A stretch of 64,000 bases of DNA from Chamaea fasciata (Eukaryota; Chordata; Aves; Passeriformes; Sylviidae), in the NCBI GenBank assembly GCA_029207755.1, contig JARCOQ010000006.1, positions 21,488,890 through 21,552,889 of the forward strand. Direction: 5' to 3'. The notes beneath the pieces were generated by a model. That model saw nothing but the letters and a program-made list of their open reading frames with translations, did not search any database and was not told the origin of the DNA. This document shows, one piece after another, positions 1 to 10,747 of this stretch. Numbering within the stretch: the first letter of the stretch is position 1; every line of letters begins with the position of its first letter. Made by a program: the position numbers and the translations under genes.

Positions 1-932
1 AAAATTCCTGAAATATAGCACAAAACTTTGTCATTGTATCCATCAGAGGAAAATTAATTCCCTAGAGGAGTCTGCCAAGCTTCTTAACAAAAATATCCAT
101 ACAATTTATGCTTCAATCACAGCCAAATTCTTTCAATCACATGAAGACTAACTGGAACATCAGCAGCCTCTCCAGTGGGCTATTCCAATTTCATTACTTT
201 TATGCCAGTAGATGACAGGTTGTTGTTGAAATTGATCTCTTTTATAAGGTTCATAACATACTCTTCAAATTACTGTGCATCTTCAGATTTTCTTCTTTTC
301 TCAAAGGTCTTAAGAAAGGTTAATAACATCAACAATATAGTCTTGGTTAAAGTAGCACTACTTAAAAGGATAGCTTTCTCTGAATTTAGTTCATGTCTTA
401 TACTATCAACTGGCAAGGTCAGATTCTGTCATCCTTGCTTTTCTGCTTATTTACCTACATGAGCAGTGATTCCAATTATTTTTTAGAAACAACTCAAAAA
501 ACAAGGTATTCCTTAGCTGTAAATAAGCCTGGAAAAAGTCAGAACAGCTGCCTATCTAAATGGTCAGAACTTCTTAAGATCTATCTGGTGCTATCCTTGG
601 ACTTCTGCTGGTCTTTCAATTTCAGCTGATGATTAGTCCTTCAGCTAATAGACTTTAAATCTAATAGGGATTTTTCTACACTATAGCTGCAATCACTACA
701 GATGCACTTCAAGCATTTTAAAGTTCTCTAAAAATACACATGCATATACTTTCAAATGAAACCTGTTGGTTTATAAAACTTCATTTAATATCTACACAGG
801 TAGAGTGAATGGAATTTTTTAAAATGCAGTAAAGTTTCTGAAAAGCAGAATTCCCATGAATACTGTCTGGAAGAAAGCTAGTAGTCAAATCCATTAGAAT
901 TCTTTTAAAGCTGCTTCAAACATTGCCAATTT
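1..932. other. AT-rich non-coding stretch
   Basis: No gene, repeat family or regulatory site is recognisable here. A minus-strand frame over about 1-400 looks vaguely protein-like but holds five stop codons in about 127 codons, which is what chance predicts. If the minus-strand frame ending at 933 is a real terminal exon, the part just below 933 would be its 3' untranslated region. Confidence 0.5.
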
Positions 933-1243
933 TTAGCATTTGTGCTGGATTTTTTTCATTACTGGTGTTGGCCTAGGGTGTGTGTTTCGGGAAAGCTTCA
1001 GCAGAAATTCTTCAACTATCTCTGACATGTGAGTTGAGGAAAAAGGCATCATTTGGCCAATGTAATAAAGCTGGCAAACTTTTTCTCGTAAAACTTCAAT
1101 GCCTCCAATCTTTGGACCAGAAGCCAACTTTTGGAATGGTATTTTCTGTATTATCTTTCTTCTTTTGTCTTCATGAATTTGACCACGCCATGGCCAAATT
1201 ATAACAACCCAAACCACTGAAGACTGCACAGTCCAAGCTACTC
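933..1243 (-). pseudogene. Unrecognised protein-like frame, possible terminal exon or retrocopy remnant
   Basis: A minus-strand frame of about 100 codons runs from just after an upstream in-frame stop near 1246 to a stop at 933-935. Its composition looks more protein-like than most open frames here: a basic stretch (EDKRRKIIQKIPFQKL) is followed by an acidic/hydrophobic helix-like part (SEIVEEFLLKLS) and a proline-containing tail. No domain or family is recognised. There is no convincing ATG near the 5' side and no strong polypyrimidine tract before a splice acceptor (a weak TCTTCAG lies near 1218-1224). It could be a last coding exon, a decayed retrocopy or chance; frames of this length also arise elsewhere in the window without support. 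Confidence 0.25.
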
Positions 1244-1246
1244 ACA

Positions 1247-1863
1247 GGTTACAGCACTTACTAAAATGTCATTCACTAAACTGTAGCTCTACTTTCTTCA
1301 AAAAGCCATTGGAGATGCTCCAGCCCTAAACTGAATGGACTAAAAATCTAAATTTGTTTAAGAGGACTTTAAATGCCCTGGCTTGGAAAAGGGCACAAGG
1401 TTTGAGTCTGACGCCTAATTAGCTTCTCTTCTTAATGATGCAAAATAAATTTCATAGTGATACAGAGGAGTCAGACAGACATGAAGACAAAATTTTGGAG
1501 TTTATCCACTAAGAGAGAATGTGAGAATGAGAAACAAAATCTGTTAAAGCAAGAAGATACGATTAGGGAAACAAAGGGGGACATGTTGGACAAGAAAAAA
1601 TAATTCTGAGCTTCTGCGACAAAGAACACAAGCTGAGAAAAGCACTAAGTCCAGACACAGATCAGCACAAAACATGTTCTAAGAATGGCTGGGAAAAGGG
1701 AGAGGAACTATGAATATACTAAAAACACATTTATGATAACATCTGAATTTTTGACTAAGATGTAGAAAGTAATCTTGTGTTAGTTCATATATTATGTAGG
1801 GATCTGAACAATTGCTGTGAAAGCCACAAATTTATCTTTATCATTCTAATCTATGATTTTTTT

Positions 1864-1866
<3 letters not shown>
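1247..1866. other. Unique AT-rich DNA with a purine-rich section
   Basis: No coding or repeat signal is seen. The part around 1480-1660 is noticeably purine-rich on the + strand, without forming a clean microsatellite. Confidence 0.4.

Positions 1867-1895
<29 letters not shown>
1867..1895. repeat. (T)29 homopolymer
   Basis: An uninterrupted run of 29 T. It is preceded by a short T run broken by GA at 1865-1866. It is one of the longest homopolymers in the window and may be the poly(A) tail of something inserted on the minus strand. Confidence 0.9.
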
Positions 1896-1899
<4 letters not shown>

Positions 1900-2165
1900 A
1901 CGAAAGTGGCCCTTTGCCAACAGGTTATCAGATATGTAAGCGATTTCCAGTCATCCAATCACACCAGCTTGGAAGAAGTTCATACAGACTTGCTGCCTTC
2001 ATGGTTGCATCCTCCACTTTTGAGATCATTAAGTTATCCTTTGGCTAATTGCAGAATATCTTTGATGTTTTGCAGTTTTCTGTATTTGTTACCCAACAGA
2101 TGTCCAGTTCATTGTAGTTACCCTTGAGCAAATTATCCTGTTGTCCTGAGTTAATATTTGCCCAG
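1896..2165 (-). pseudogene. Possible minus-strand retrocopy body next to a poly(T) tract
   Basis: The sequence directly right of the 29-T run is less AT-rich than its surroundings and begins abruptly. On the minus strand it would read toward a poly(A) tail, the layout of a processed pseudogene or other poly(A)-tailed retrocopy. No AATAAA lies just upstream of the tail on the minus strand, no long frame is open, no parent gene is recognised and no target-site duplication was found. The right boundary is a guess. A microsatellite-like T expansion beside ordinary sequence is an equal alternative. Confidence 0.2.
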
Positions 2166-3756
2166 TAGTGTTTTTTGTTTATTTTCTTGTTGCTCTCTTC
2201 AGTCCTCAGGGTCTGCAGAAGATGCTTATTATAGTTTCTCTTTTGTCTTCACTATTATTCTGTCTGTATGTGAAATATTTTGCTGACATTTCATACTTTT
2301 GAAACTTTTGAAGAATTGTGGATGAAAAACATTAGGAAAAGAGATCTGGGAAAAAGTGGTCATTAACATCTGCACAGCTCTAGTGGAGTTTAGAAAAGAC
2401 ACACAAACTGCCCTGAAGAGAAAGAATGTACTATTTCCTTCAGCTCAGAAGGCATCATGGGCACACTTTCCTTACCAGCCACTTTCTCTTTATTGTGGAA
2501 AAACAGCCTATTCTTTGAAGCTTATTTTACTCCTGATTTCTTTGTGTTTATTCTTATCAACCACTAAACAATAGTAGCATGCCCATAGTGACAATTAATC
2601 TATGGGAATGGTATCTAAAACTGCACACCTGCTGCTCAATAAATGAAAAGGTCTCACTAATAATACTCTTGAATATACCAAAATTCACCTGCAGTTTGAA
2701 TAACTATAATGATAGGACAAGACTTTCCCTCCTGGGTCATCTTCAGTCCTTGGAAATGAGATTTCCCTAATCTGGTTCCTGAAAAAAATCCAATTATATT
2801 TATAACAATTTCATTGACAAACTTAACAAAGTAATGAGATGCTTCATTCTCCTAATGCTTAGTGTAACACGTATCCTAGGAGACACCTCAGTCTACAATG
2901 AATCTTGTAACAAAAAAGGAACCAAGCACAGCAATATCCTCTATTCCTCCGTATTTTTTATGGGCATCCACTACCCAAAACTAATACAGACTTACTGCAG
3001 TCTCCTAAGTTTTTTCTGAGGAAGCACAGATCAACCTTCAGGTATCAATAATAGAGAGTATGAATACAATATTCTTGCTTAGGTCTTCTGGCACTCTTAA
3101 GTCCAAAATTCAGCAGAGTTTTGCAAAACAATGTAATGATGCTGAGCACACATAGAAGACTAATTACTTTTGTTAGTTTCTCAGTCCATCTTCATCAAAG
3201 ATATGAAGGCAATATTCTAAATCTTACAATTAATTGAGAATACAGGCTGATAATTTTTTAATTTTTTCCTAAATTCAGTAGCCTAAGTCATCACAAAAAG
3301 ATTTTCTTTTACTACAAACGTAAAATGTGCTTTCAGTCTGTCCGTGAAAATATGTAGTATAAAACGGTACAAATTCAAGGTGCAATCCTCATTTCAGAAT
3401 TATATATCTAGACTTCTGAATACCTCCGACATTTCATAACAGTACAGAAAAGTGCAGTATATTCTTTACACATTCAGGTAGCTATGCTGGTCAGAAAACC
3501 TGTGGTTATCATCTTGATTATCTTTAATTTTTCTTTACCTCTCAAAATTGCTTCTCTTCACAGAAGAGAGGCATGCCTGATAAAATCATTTAGTATTCTG
3601 CCTTATATTTAGAGGGGACATAGGTAAAGTAGTGAAAACAATCCTTAGTCCATCATATTGATGCACTAGTAAGAAACTAAAAGCATTTTCACCACCAGCC
3701 TCTCCTCAGTAATTTGTCTTGTTCTTTTAAGTTTTTTAAGAGGAAAGTTAAACTGC
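2166..3756. other. Unique AT-rich DNA
   Basis: Short open frames (61-72 codons) occur on the + strand but lack codon structure, splice sites or similarity. No repeat is recognised up to the ACCT duplication that borders the fold-back element. Confidence 0.4.
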
Positions 3757-3760
3757 ACCT
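3757..3760. repeat. Left target-site duplication (ACCT)
   Basis: The four bases ACCT lie immediately before the TGTCTTGG end of the fold-back element and recur at 4700-4703 right after its terminal ACA. A 4-bp duplication fits a retroviral or Ginger-type integrase. Confidence 0.7.
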
Positions 3761-4191
3761 TGTCTTGGTTTAGGAAGACAGGTATCTGCTAGGTAAAATT
3801 ACAATCAGAGGCTCTTTGCCAAAGATTTGGGAAATAGGAATAGCAGTTCTTTACTAGTATGTAATACAAAGCAAACAAACACAAAAAAAACTCCCCCCCC
3901 CCCCCCCACCAAACAACTACAGCATTAATGACAAACGACAACAGTACCAAGAACCTTGAGGGCTTTGTTTCACAAAACCCAGGGCAGTTTGGTTTCGGTG
4001 TCCCTGCAGGATCCTCAGAGCACCAAGCTGGAACAGTGGAAAAGTCCCGGGCTGGTAGCTGGGATGGCAGGGTGTCCCGGCAGGCAGGGGCAGGATGTCC
4101 CGGCAGCGCAGGGGGTGCAGGGTCACGCTGCAGCAAGAGGAGCAGCGCCGAAGAAGCTCGAAGGCGAGGCAGAATAACGGCGGCCCAGCTT
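3761..4191 (+). repeat. Left arm of the fold-back element
   Basis: A 431-bp arm. It contains A8 (3883-3890), C15 (3893-3907), then a GC-rich part with TGTCCCGGCAG at about 4073 and 4098. It matches the reverse complement of 4268-4699 almost base for base. Confidence 0.9.
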
Positions 4192-4267
4192 CTGCTCGGC
4201 GTGCTTTGCGGCGGCTGAGATTCTTGAGGAGCGGCCGACACGCGTTTCTTGAACGCCGGAAGCAGAA
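4192..4267. repeat. Central spacer of the fold-back element
   Basis: The 76 GC-rich bases between the arms are themselves partly self-complementary: CTGCT (4192-4196) pairs with 4261-4265 and CGGCG (4197-4201) with 4254-4258 after small bulges. The unpaired loop shrinks to about 52 bases. It contains several CpG sites and an ACGCGT. Confidence 0.8.
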
Positions 4268-4699
4268 AAGCTGGGCCGCCGTTATTCTGCCTCGCCTTCG
4301 AGCTTCTTCGGCGCTGCTCCTCTTGCTGCAGCGTGACCCTGCACCCCCTGCGCTGCCGGGACATCCTGCCCCTGCCTGCCGGGACACCCTGCCATCCCAG
4401 CTACCAGCCCGGGACTTTTCCACTGTTCCAGCTTGGTGCTCTGAGGATCCTGCAGGGACACCGAAACCAAACTGCCCTGGGTTTTGTGAAACAAAGCCCT
4501 CAAGGTTCTTGGTACTGTTGTCGTTTGTCATTAATGCTGTAGTTGTTTGGTGGGGGGGGGGGGGGGGAGGTTTTTTTGTGTTTGTTTGCTTTGTATTACA
4601 TACTAGTAAAGAACTGCTATTCCTATTTCCCAAATCTTTGCCAAAGAGCCTCTGATTGTAATTTTACCTAGCAGATACCTGTCTTCCTAAACCAAGACA
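4268..4699 (-). repeat. Right arm of the fold-back element
   Basis: Inverted copy of the left arm. It carries G16 (4552-4567) in place of C15, plus two single-base mismatches. The near identity implies recent origin or continuing homogenisation between the arms. Confidence 0.9.
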
Positions 4700-4703
4700 A
4701 CCT
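4700..4703. repeat. Right target-site duplication (ACCT)
   Basis: Partner of the ACCT at 3757-3760, directly after the terminal ACA of the fold-back element. Confidence 0.7.
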
Positions 4704-5537
4704 TCAGGAATGATGCAAACATTTTGGTCAAAGCAAATTTGACACAGCACAACAGAACAAGATCCAGAAGTTGCTAAAAAAACATCAAACTGAACTGGCA
4801 AGATCACCCAGTAGTTTATGATCTTATTACCTTGACTATATAGCCAAGTTTATTCAACATTTATATTTCATTTCACACAGAAATTCTGATTGTTCCTGCA
4901 CCCACAACTTATATATGGTTATACAAACCACAAAACATTCAGTAACATTTAGGCTTTTCAGTACAGAGCTCAGCTATGAAAACATGGCTTTGATTTCTGA
5001 ATCACTAATGGGAGATTTATATCATGTAACTTTTGCTATTTAAAAGTAAAACCTTTCACTTTGAGGTGCATAACATCAACAACAGGGAGATAAGCATGTC
5101 ACAATGTAAATTAATTCCATTTATCAATTTTTTTCAAAATGGGTGATTACATAGCTGCCTGTTTCTCTTGACTTGTCACTAGATGACAATTTACTCTAGT
5201 CATCTACCTTTTAAATGGCTGGTTAGGATAAATGCATCATCCCACCATCGTAAGATTTCAGAAACCTTATTTAAAACCTAAAATGTAACACACAGACTGT
5301 ACATACTGGGAAATAGTTAGGCATGGTGATATCTACACTTTTTTCTTTTTTTCTCTTTTCTTAAACTAGGCTTTTTAAACGGTATGTCTTTTTACTCTCC
5401 TAGGAAAAACTATGCAAAGAAACTACAGTAAATACTGGTTTTGATGAACAAGCTTTTCCACTACAAAGACAAAAAAAGTAGGACCGTATTTCACTCCTTG
5501 AAAACGTTAGCAAACTATTTCGTAAAGTGGTTTCCTT
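4704..5537. other. Unique AT-rich DNA
   Basis: No frame, repeat or hairpin of note is seen between the fold-back element and the 98-bp tandem duplication. Confidence 0.4.
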
Positions 5538-5733
5538 GGGGCTCTCCAAAACAACTGGGCCAGTTCTATGCAGAAACATTGCACAGAAGATATAAGGGGA
5601 CTGGAATCTTTTGAACCAGCAGCTGTGCTACCTGCGGGTCTCCATAACAAGCAGACCAATTCCATGTGGAAACAGAATGAGCACAAGATATAAAAAGATC
5701 AAAATTGTTTGAACCAGCAGCTGTGCTACCTGC
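5538..5733. repeat. 98-bp tandem duplication, two copies
   Basis: Two adjacent 98-bp units (5538-5635 and 5636-5733) both run from a GGG.TCTCCA start, through a GAAACA...CA.AAGATATAA block, to the shared TTTGAACCAGCAGCTGTGCT and ACCTGC. The last 26 bases are identical, while the earlier part has diverged considerably. The unit carries CAGCTG E-box-like palindromes. Tandem blocks of this size occur in retroviral U3 regions, but no LTR ends were found here. Confidence 0.8.
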
Positions 5734-8416
5734 AGCAGTTAATCTTTTCTGGCAATCTGTTAGAGACACACATTCCTCAGGCTAAGAGGACTAAGAGGCT
5801 TTTGCTGACTGCTGTTCCTCTGAGAGAAGCTAAGTCCAATTCTCTCTTCGTATTACTGGAACAGTTAAATAGTGAACTCATATAGGTATTAGGGGGAAAA
5901 AAGTCACTTTCATTTCCTTTCTTGGAAAGGACATTTTTGATCAGTTGCTTTGAATAAGCAACTTTGAACTGGCAGCTCATTTCTTAAACCAATTTTACTT
6001 TAAAAAATGGTAAAATATTCTACTATGAAGAAGCTAAAATTGTGTAAGTTGAAATGTATTTATTAATAGTCAGGTATGGGCAAAAAAGTATACTCTCCTA
6101 TGGACCCAATATCTGCAGTGAAAACAAAATAAATTTTTGTTCTATTACATATAAATTAAACCCTAAGTTTATCTGTCCTTTAAAATACTGTGATGTTCTT
6201 GGGCTATTTTGATTTTTTTTTTCTTCTACTGTTAAGTACTGTCTCTTTTTTACTCTCATTGGATGAATAATTTAAATAAAATAGCTTTATGGCCCTACAA
6301 TACCTGGCCTCTTTTTTTCTAAGACTCCTATTTCTCCATATATTCTTTTTCACAGTTTAAGAGGCATCTTTTGCATTATTGATACTGATCTAATGCTTCA
6401 GAACGGTTTCCATTTCTAGCTCTGCTTTTTCACAGTTACAAAATTTTATCAAATATTTTTTTGGTTAGAAGAGGGATATTTTATATTTGATTTACATTCC
6501 AGACATCATTTGTTCAGTCAAAGAACAAAGTAGCTGTCTGGCCACATTTCTTTCAACAACTTATGAGAAATAGAATAAGGGAAAAGATACCATTTCCCCC
6601 AAATGTTAAATAAAATAAAAAAGAGGCAAAGGTAATTTTGCACTTGTAACTATCCAAACACAGACAAAATACTACAGCCCAAGGGCTTTGGGAGCAAGCA
6701 TAGAATCATTTAACCTTATGATACATTTCTAGGTTTTCAATCTTCAGTCAGCCCTCAACCGCACTGGGAAGCTCTGCTGCTGGTTTCCTTTTACATTCCT
6801 CCCTAATGAAGGGGAGTAAATGAGTCACAAAATAGTGTAAGAGTGAGTAATTGCACTTTTATGTGTGCCAATTAAACATCCTGCCTGTGCTTTGTACCTA
6901 CTTTATGCCTGATTCTGAACAGCAGTAAGAACGTGGAGCCCACGTGTCCTGTAAAGTGTATCTTCAACTGCCTCAGCAGCTTTCCTGTAGTACGGGTGGG
7001 CAGGAAGGTAAAAACAAAAATAATTTTTTTGTTGTTTTCATATTTGATATTTAAAAATATGTGAAAGGTAATGCTCATGCTCAAGAAAAATGAAAAGGAA
7101 CAGCATATGCAATTCTAATCATTCTATGACTATGGCATATTAATTTACTTTCAAGTTCAAACACAGGTTTTTAAGAAGAACCACATAGTTCTTAAAAAGA
7201 AGAAACAATGATTTTGTTAAATAAGGGTGCCATCAACCAGTCCTTGATGACATAAAAAACCTATTTCTGATTATCTCTCTAACTCATATTTCACTTTCTT
7301 CACATACCCGTGTTAAAGGCTTTTCCAATGCTACAAAACCAAATAACTTTATTGACTTAACACCAAAAAAAGCCCCATACCTTGTCCTAGGTTCTCTTTA
7401 TGTAACTTTGTAAATGCACACCTTTTGTCACATTTCCGTTTTCAAAGAGTACAGTTGTAGTTGCTGCTGTATGTGAGCTTGTAGAAATAACTTGAGATCT
7501 ATATATATAACAGTCTTTATTATATACAGGTATATGTCATTTTCTAAACACTTTCGTGAAGAAAACACTGAAGTTATAAGATGAAAGCCTGTCTAAGCTT
7601 TGTTCAAGGAAGGTAAATCATTAATGAAGACAAAGATTTCAACCCATTGAATCTGACAAAATCTGTGTTCATTTTGGTCTTGACAGTGTTCTAAATTATT
7701 CTAGCCTAAATTAAACTATTACTCAGCCTGTTTTTCTTGGACCATGAAGTTCAGACATGCTCTATATACTGAAAAAAGCCAGAAGAAATACTAGGGGTTT
7801 GTGCCATATGGAAGTATACCAAAGGCTGTTCCAGGTAATTTTTCTCTCTTGTGTTGAAAATCTGTATTTGGTGTTTAGAAGTTGTGTTCTAGAGGGATAA
7901 TAACTTTCTCATTGAAGGACTTTTGGGATATTTTCACTGAGGTGGATTAAGGATAAAAATGGAAGAAAGTTATTGATAGGATTTGAAGAAACAGCATAGA
8001 TTTTCAAATAGCATCCAATTCTCAAGAATTCAGATGAATCTTCACATCTTTTGAGAACTCTTATGAAACATAGTACAAATATCTCAGAATCTGTATCTTT
8101 TTGTAGATCATGTCCCCCATTTTTCAGTGTAGATTAACATTCTTTGCAAATAAACAAAATTCTCAGTAATTACCACATAGTGAAATCCAATCTTTCTCAA
8201 GACTAACAAATTAACTTACCAAAGTAATATGGTATAATTTATGTTTCAAATCAGTTTCAAAAAATATGCTAATGAACATAGTTAGTTTTCACTGAAGAGA
8301 AACTGACATTTTTATGTTCAAGAACTTGGTTTAAAACTCAAAAATAGCACCGTCTCTTGAAGAAACAAGCCAGGAATGAAGATTTCCTAAATGCATTATT
8401 TATGTATTCTGGATAT
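5734..8416. other. Unique AT-rich DNA
   Basis: No gene or interspersed repeat is recognised. Short T-rich runs (for example near 6210 and 7024) and an ATATATATAA at about 7500-7510 are the only simple-sequence features. Confidence 0.35.
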
Positions 8417-8505
8417 GAAGATGCCCCTTCAGAACAGGGGGGTTGGAATAGGTGATCTTTAAAAAGTTCTTTCTAACTCATACTATTATATGTCTTTATA
8501 TTGCA
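8417..8505 (+). mobile_element. CR1 LINE 3'-end fragment
   Basis: A short stub whose AACAGGGGGGTTGGAATAGG and following GATCTTTAAAAAGTTCTTTC match the usual CR1 3' untranslated end (GGGGGGTTGGACTAGATGACC...). The terminal octamers are decayed (TACTATTATATGTC). It is transcribed left to right. Confidence 0.65.
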
Positions 8506-9127
8506 TACTGTGTTTTATATTCCATACAGGGAAATCCTAAATAATAATCTAAAATGCTTAAGTCCAAACAAGAAATGACTGGGGCTTTAGAAGACAGTGC
8601 GAAATATCTGAAAAATATAAACTGTTAAAACCTGACTCATTTGCTGTCTCATCAGTTTAAAAAGATATCTTGAGTGACCCATGGCAGATTCAAAACAAAA
8701 ACAACCAAAAAGAAAAGTGTCTCGTACAGCTTCTAGTTGTGCTTATGCTATCCAGACAGCATACTGTGGGATGATAAAACTTCAAATGTATTCAAAGGAA
8801 AACTACTGAACGGGAAATTCATTGAAGGTTACTAAACCTACAGGAAGACTAGAACAGCAAGTCTTCTTGCTAACAAATGGTTAAAGTCTTGAACAATGTA
8901 TTTCTCAAAAATCCCCATCTCCAATGATAATAACATCCTCACACCGGTAAATTGTTAGTTTAACATAGAAGTGACTTTTTGGAAAGTCCTAGTTGTAACA
9001 TTCAGTTTCTAGGGAAAAGTTCAGAATTCTTGTAAAAATATCAGAACACAGAGTTGCAGAAGACTTCAGATGTGACAAAAATATTCAGTAGCACTGCTGT
9101 TCAGTAGTATTCCCAACACAAGTAGAG

Positions 9128-9746
9128 CAAAAAGGCCCTGGGTTTTCCAGTGAACCACAGGCTGAACATGAGCCAGCTGTGTGGTGTGGCAGAGGACAAA
9201 AACATTTTGGATGCATTAGGTTGAGCACTGTCAGCAGTTTAAAGAAGGTGACCCTTCACCTGTGCTGAGCCCCAGTGAGACACATTTGGAGTACTTGGTT
9301 CAGACCTGGGCTCCCCAAGAAAGTGAGACATGGATTTACTAGAGTAAGCTCAGCAAAGGGCCATGATTTAGGAACTACAGAATCTGTCATATGAGAAGAA
9401 GCTGTGAGTGCTGGGAATGTTTAGCCTAGAGAAGAGAAAACCTCCTTACTAATGGAAGGAAGCAAAGATGGACCCACAATTTTCCCAGTGGTTCCACTAC
9501 AGAACAAGAGGAAATGGTAAAATTTTGAAACAAAGAAAATGGCTTCTGAACATAGGAGAGCACTGTTTTTACTGTGCGCATGTAAAATTTTTTAAGAGGT
9601 TGTTTGGAGAGGTTGTAAAATCTCAATCCCCATACGTATTCAAAACCCAAAGAGACATAGACCTGAGAAGACCCTGATCTGAGCAGTGAGTCTGGACTAA
9701 ATAATCTCCAGAGATCTCTTCCAAACTCAACCATTCTGTGAATCTT
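9128..9746 (+). mobile_element. CR1 LINE fragment, 5'-truncated
   Basis: About 620 bp of the end of CR1 ORF2 plus the 3' untranslated region. Visible anchors in order are AAAAAGGCCCTGGG, GAACATGAGCCAGC, CACATTTGGAGTACTTGG, a CAGACCTGGGCTCCCC block, GCCTAGAGAAGAG and the terminal CAACCATTCTGTGAATCTT. Many substitutions and small gaps break the reading frame. The 116-codon open frame on the other strand is antisense to this repeat and not a gene. Confidence 0.85.
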
Positions 9747-10747
9747 GGTAATAATACAATCTACTAGTACAAGCAAATCAGTTCTTAAGGAATTTAATTA
9801 AAACACACACACACAAAATCCAAGTATCTAGAATGAAAATATTACCAAACCCTTGATTAGGTTTTATTTTTTTCTAATGATTTCATTGCTGGAATATGTA
9901 CCACAAGTTAGATACTATTTTGGTTCCTGTAGAACAGAAATAACAAATTAGGCTGTCTGACTCCAGATAATAAACCTGAAAAGAAAGTCAACAACCTGTG
10001 GGATGAACTATGACTATAATGTTGAGGTATTCCTTTTTTCCTTAGGGAAAAAAGATTACCAAGACTTACCTATGCAAACCAAATAACAGTGAGAGAAATG
10101 ACAAAAAATACAGAGATTTATTTTTCAGAGACAAATTTATAAACATGAGTGTGTAAGACTGTTATATCTTGTATTTAATAAAAATGTGCAGTATTAGAAT
10201 GAAAAATATCTAAACATTGGCAATTTTTCAGGTAAGTCTGATTGAAATTATAATTAAAAATTCATGGATATAATCAAGTTTCTCATTTCAGATGAAAGAT
10301 CAAACCTTTAGTTCTGTCCACAGACAACAAAAGGATGGTACTCACTCTGACAGATTTTTCCAGTCATACATTTTTCTGTTTCCTAAATTCCAAGAATTCT
10401 CAATATGCTCATAATATGACATTCTTCAAATTTACAAGGCTCTGGTCTTTGTGTTTTGGATCATACATCAGACAGCATTTAGATGAAACATTGGCCATTT
10501 TCTTAAAAAAACTGAAGCATTTATTATGTCTGCTCACTGCCCTGGGAATGGAGACTGGTCTGTTTTGAAGTAAATTTATGTTTTACATCTTCAATTAATA
10601 ATTTTTATCAGTGTAGCTTTGCAAGCTTAGCATGCTAAAAGAGCATGCCATTATTTCTTTACAGCAAAATAAGCACCAATACTCCAGAGGAAACCCAAAG
10701 TGAGAGTGTTTACTGAGCTCAATGTTCTGCTTTATTTAATTATAGAG
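9747..10747. other. Unique AT-rich DNA
   Basis: Apart from a short (CA) run near 9804-9815, nothing is recognised before the next CR1 copy. Confidence 0.35.

Larger units (their letters stand above)
3761..4699. mobile_element. LTR-like fold-back (palindromic) insertion element
   Basis: A 939-bp element starts with TGTCTTGG and ends with CCAAGACA, bordered on both sides by ACCT. Its two halves are reverse complements: arms 3761-4191 and 4268-4699 pair over about 431 bp around a 76-base centre. Only three differences are seen: a C-C mismatch (3819/4641), an A-G mismatch (3890/4570) and 15 C against 16 G in the homopolymer. From memory, the outer part of each arm (TGTCTTGGTTTAGGAAGACA, a GGAATAGCAGTTCTTTACTA block) resembles the 5' (U3) part of LTRs common in passerine genomes; the GC-rich inner part with repeated TGTCCCGGCAG does not ring a family bell. 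Both ends therefore look like U3 ends, facing outward. No integrase, transposase or reverse transcriptase frame is present; the open frames on both strands are mirror images forced by the palindrome. Alternatives are a non-autonomous Ginger-like DNA transposon or an assembly artefact. Confidence 0.75.

Noticed and set aside
1..400. Minus-strand reading that looked like a decayed coding region
   Set aside because: Five in-frame stops in about 127 codons equals the chance expectation; no family was recognised.
3789..4655. Mirror-image open frames of 186-238 codons on both strands
   Set aside because: They are a by-product of the GC-rich palindrome; the same peptide appears on both strands and no transposase or integrase motif is present.
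9426..9776. 116-codon minus-strand open frame
   Set aside because: It is antisense to a CR1 3' fragment with clear CR1 anchors.
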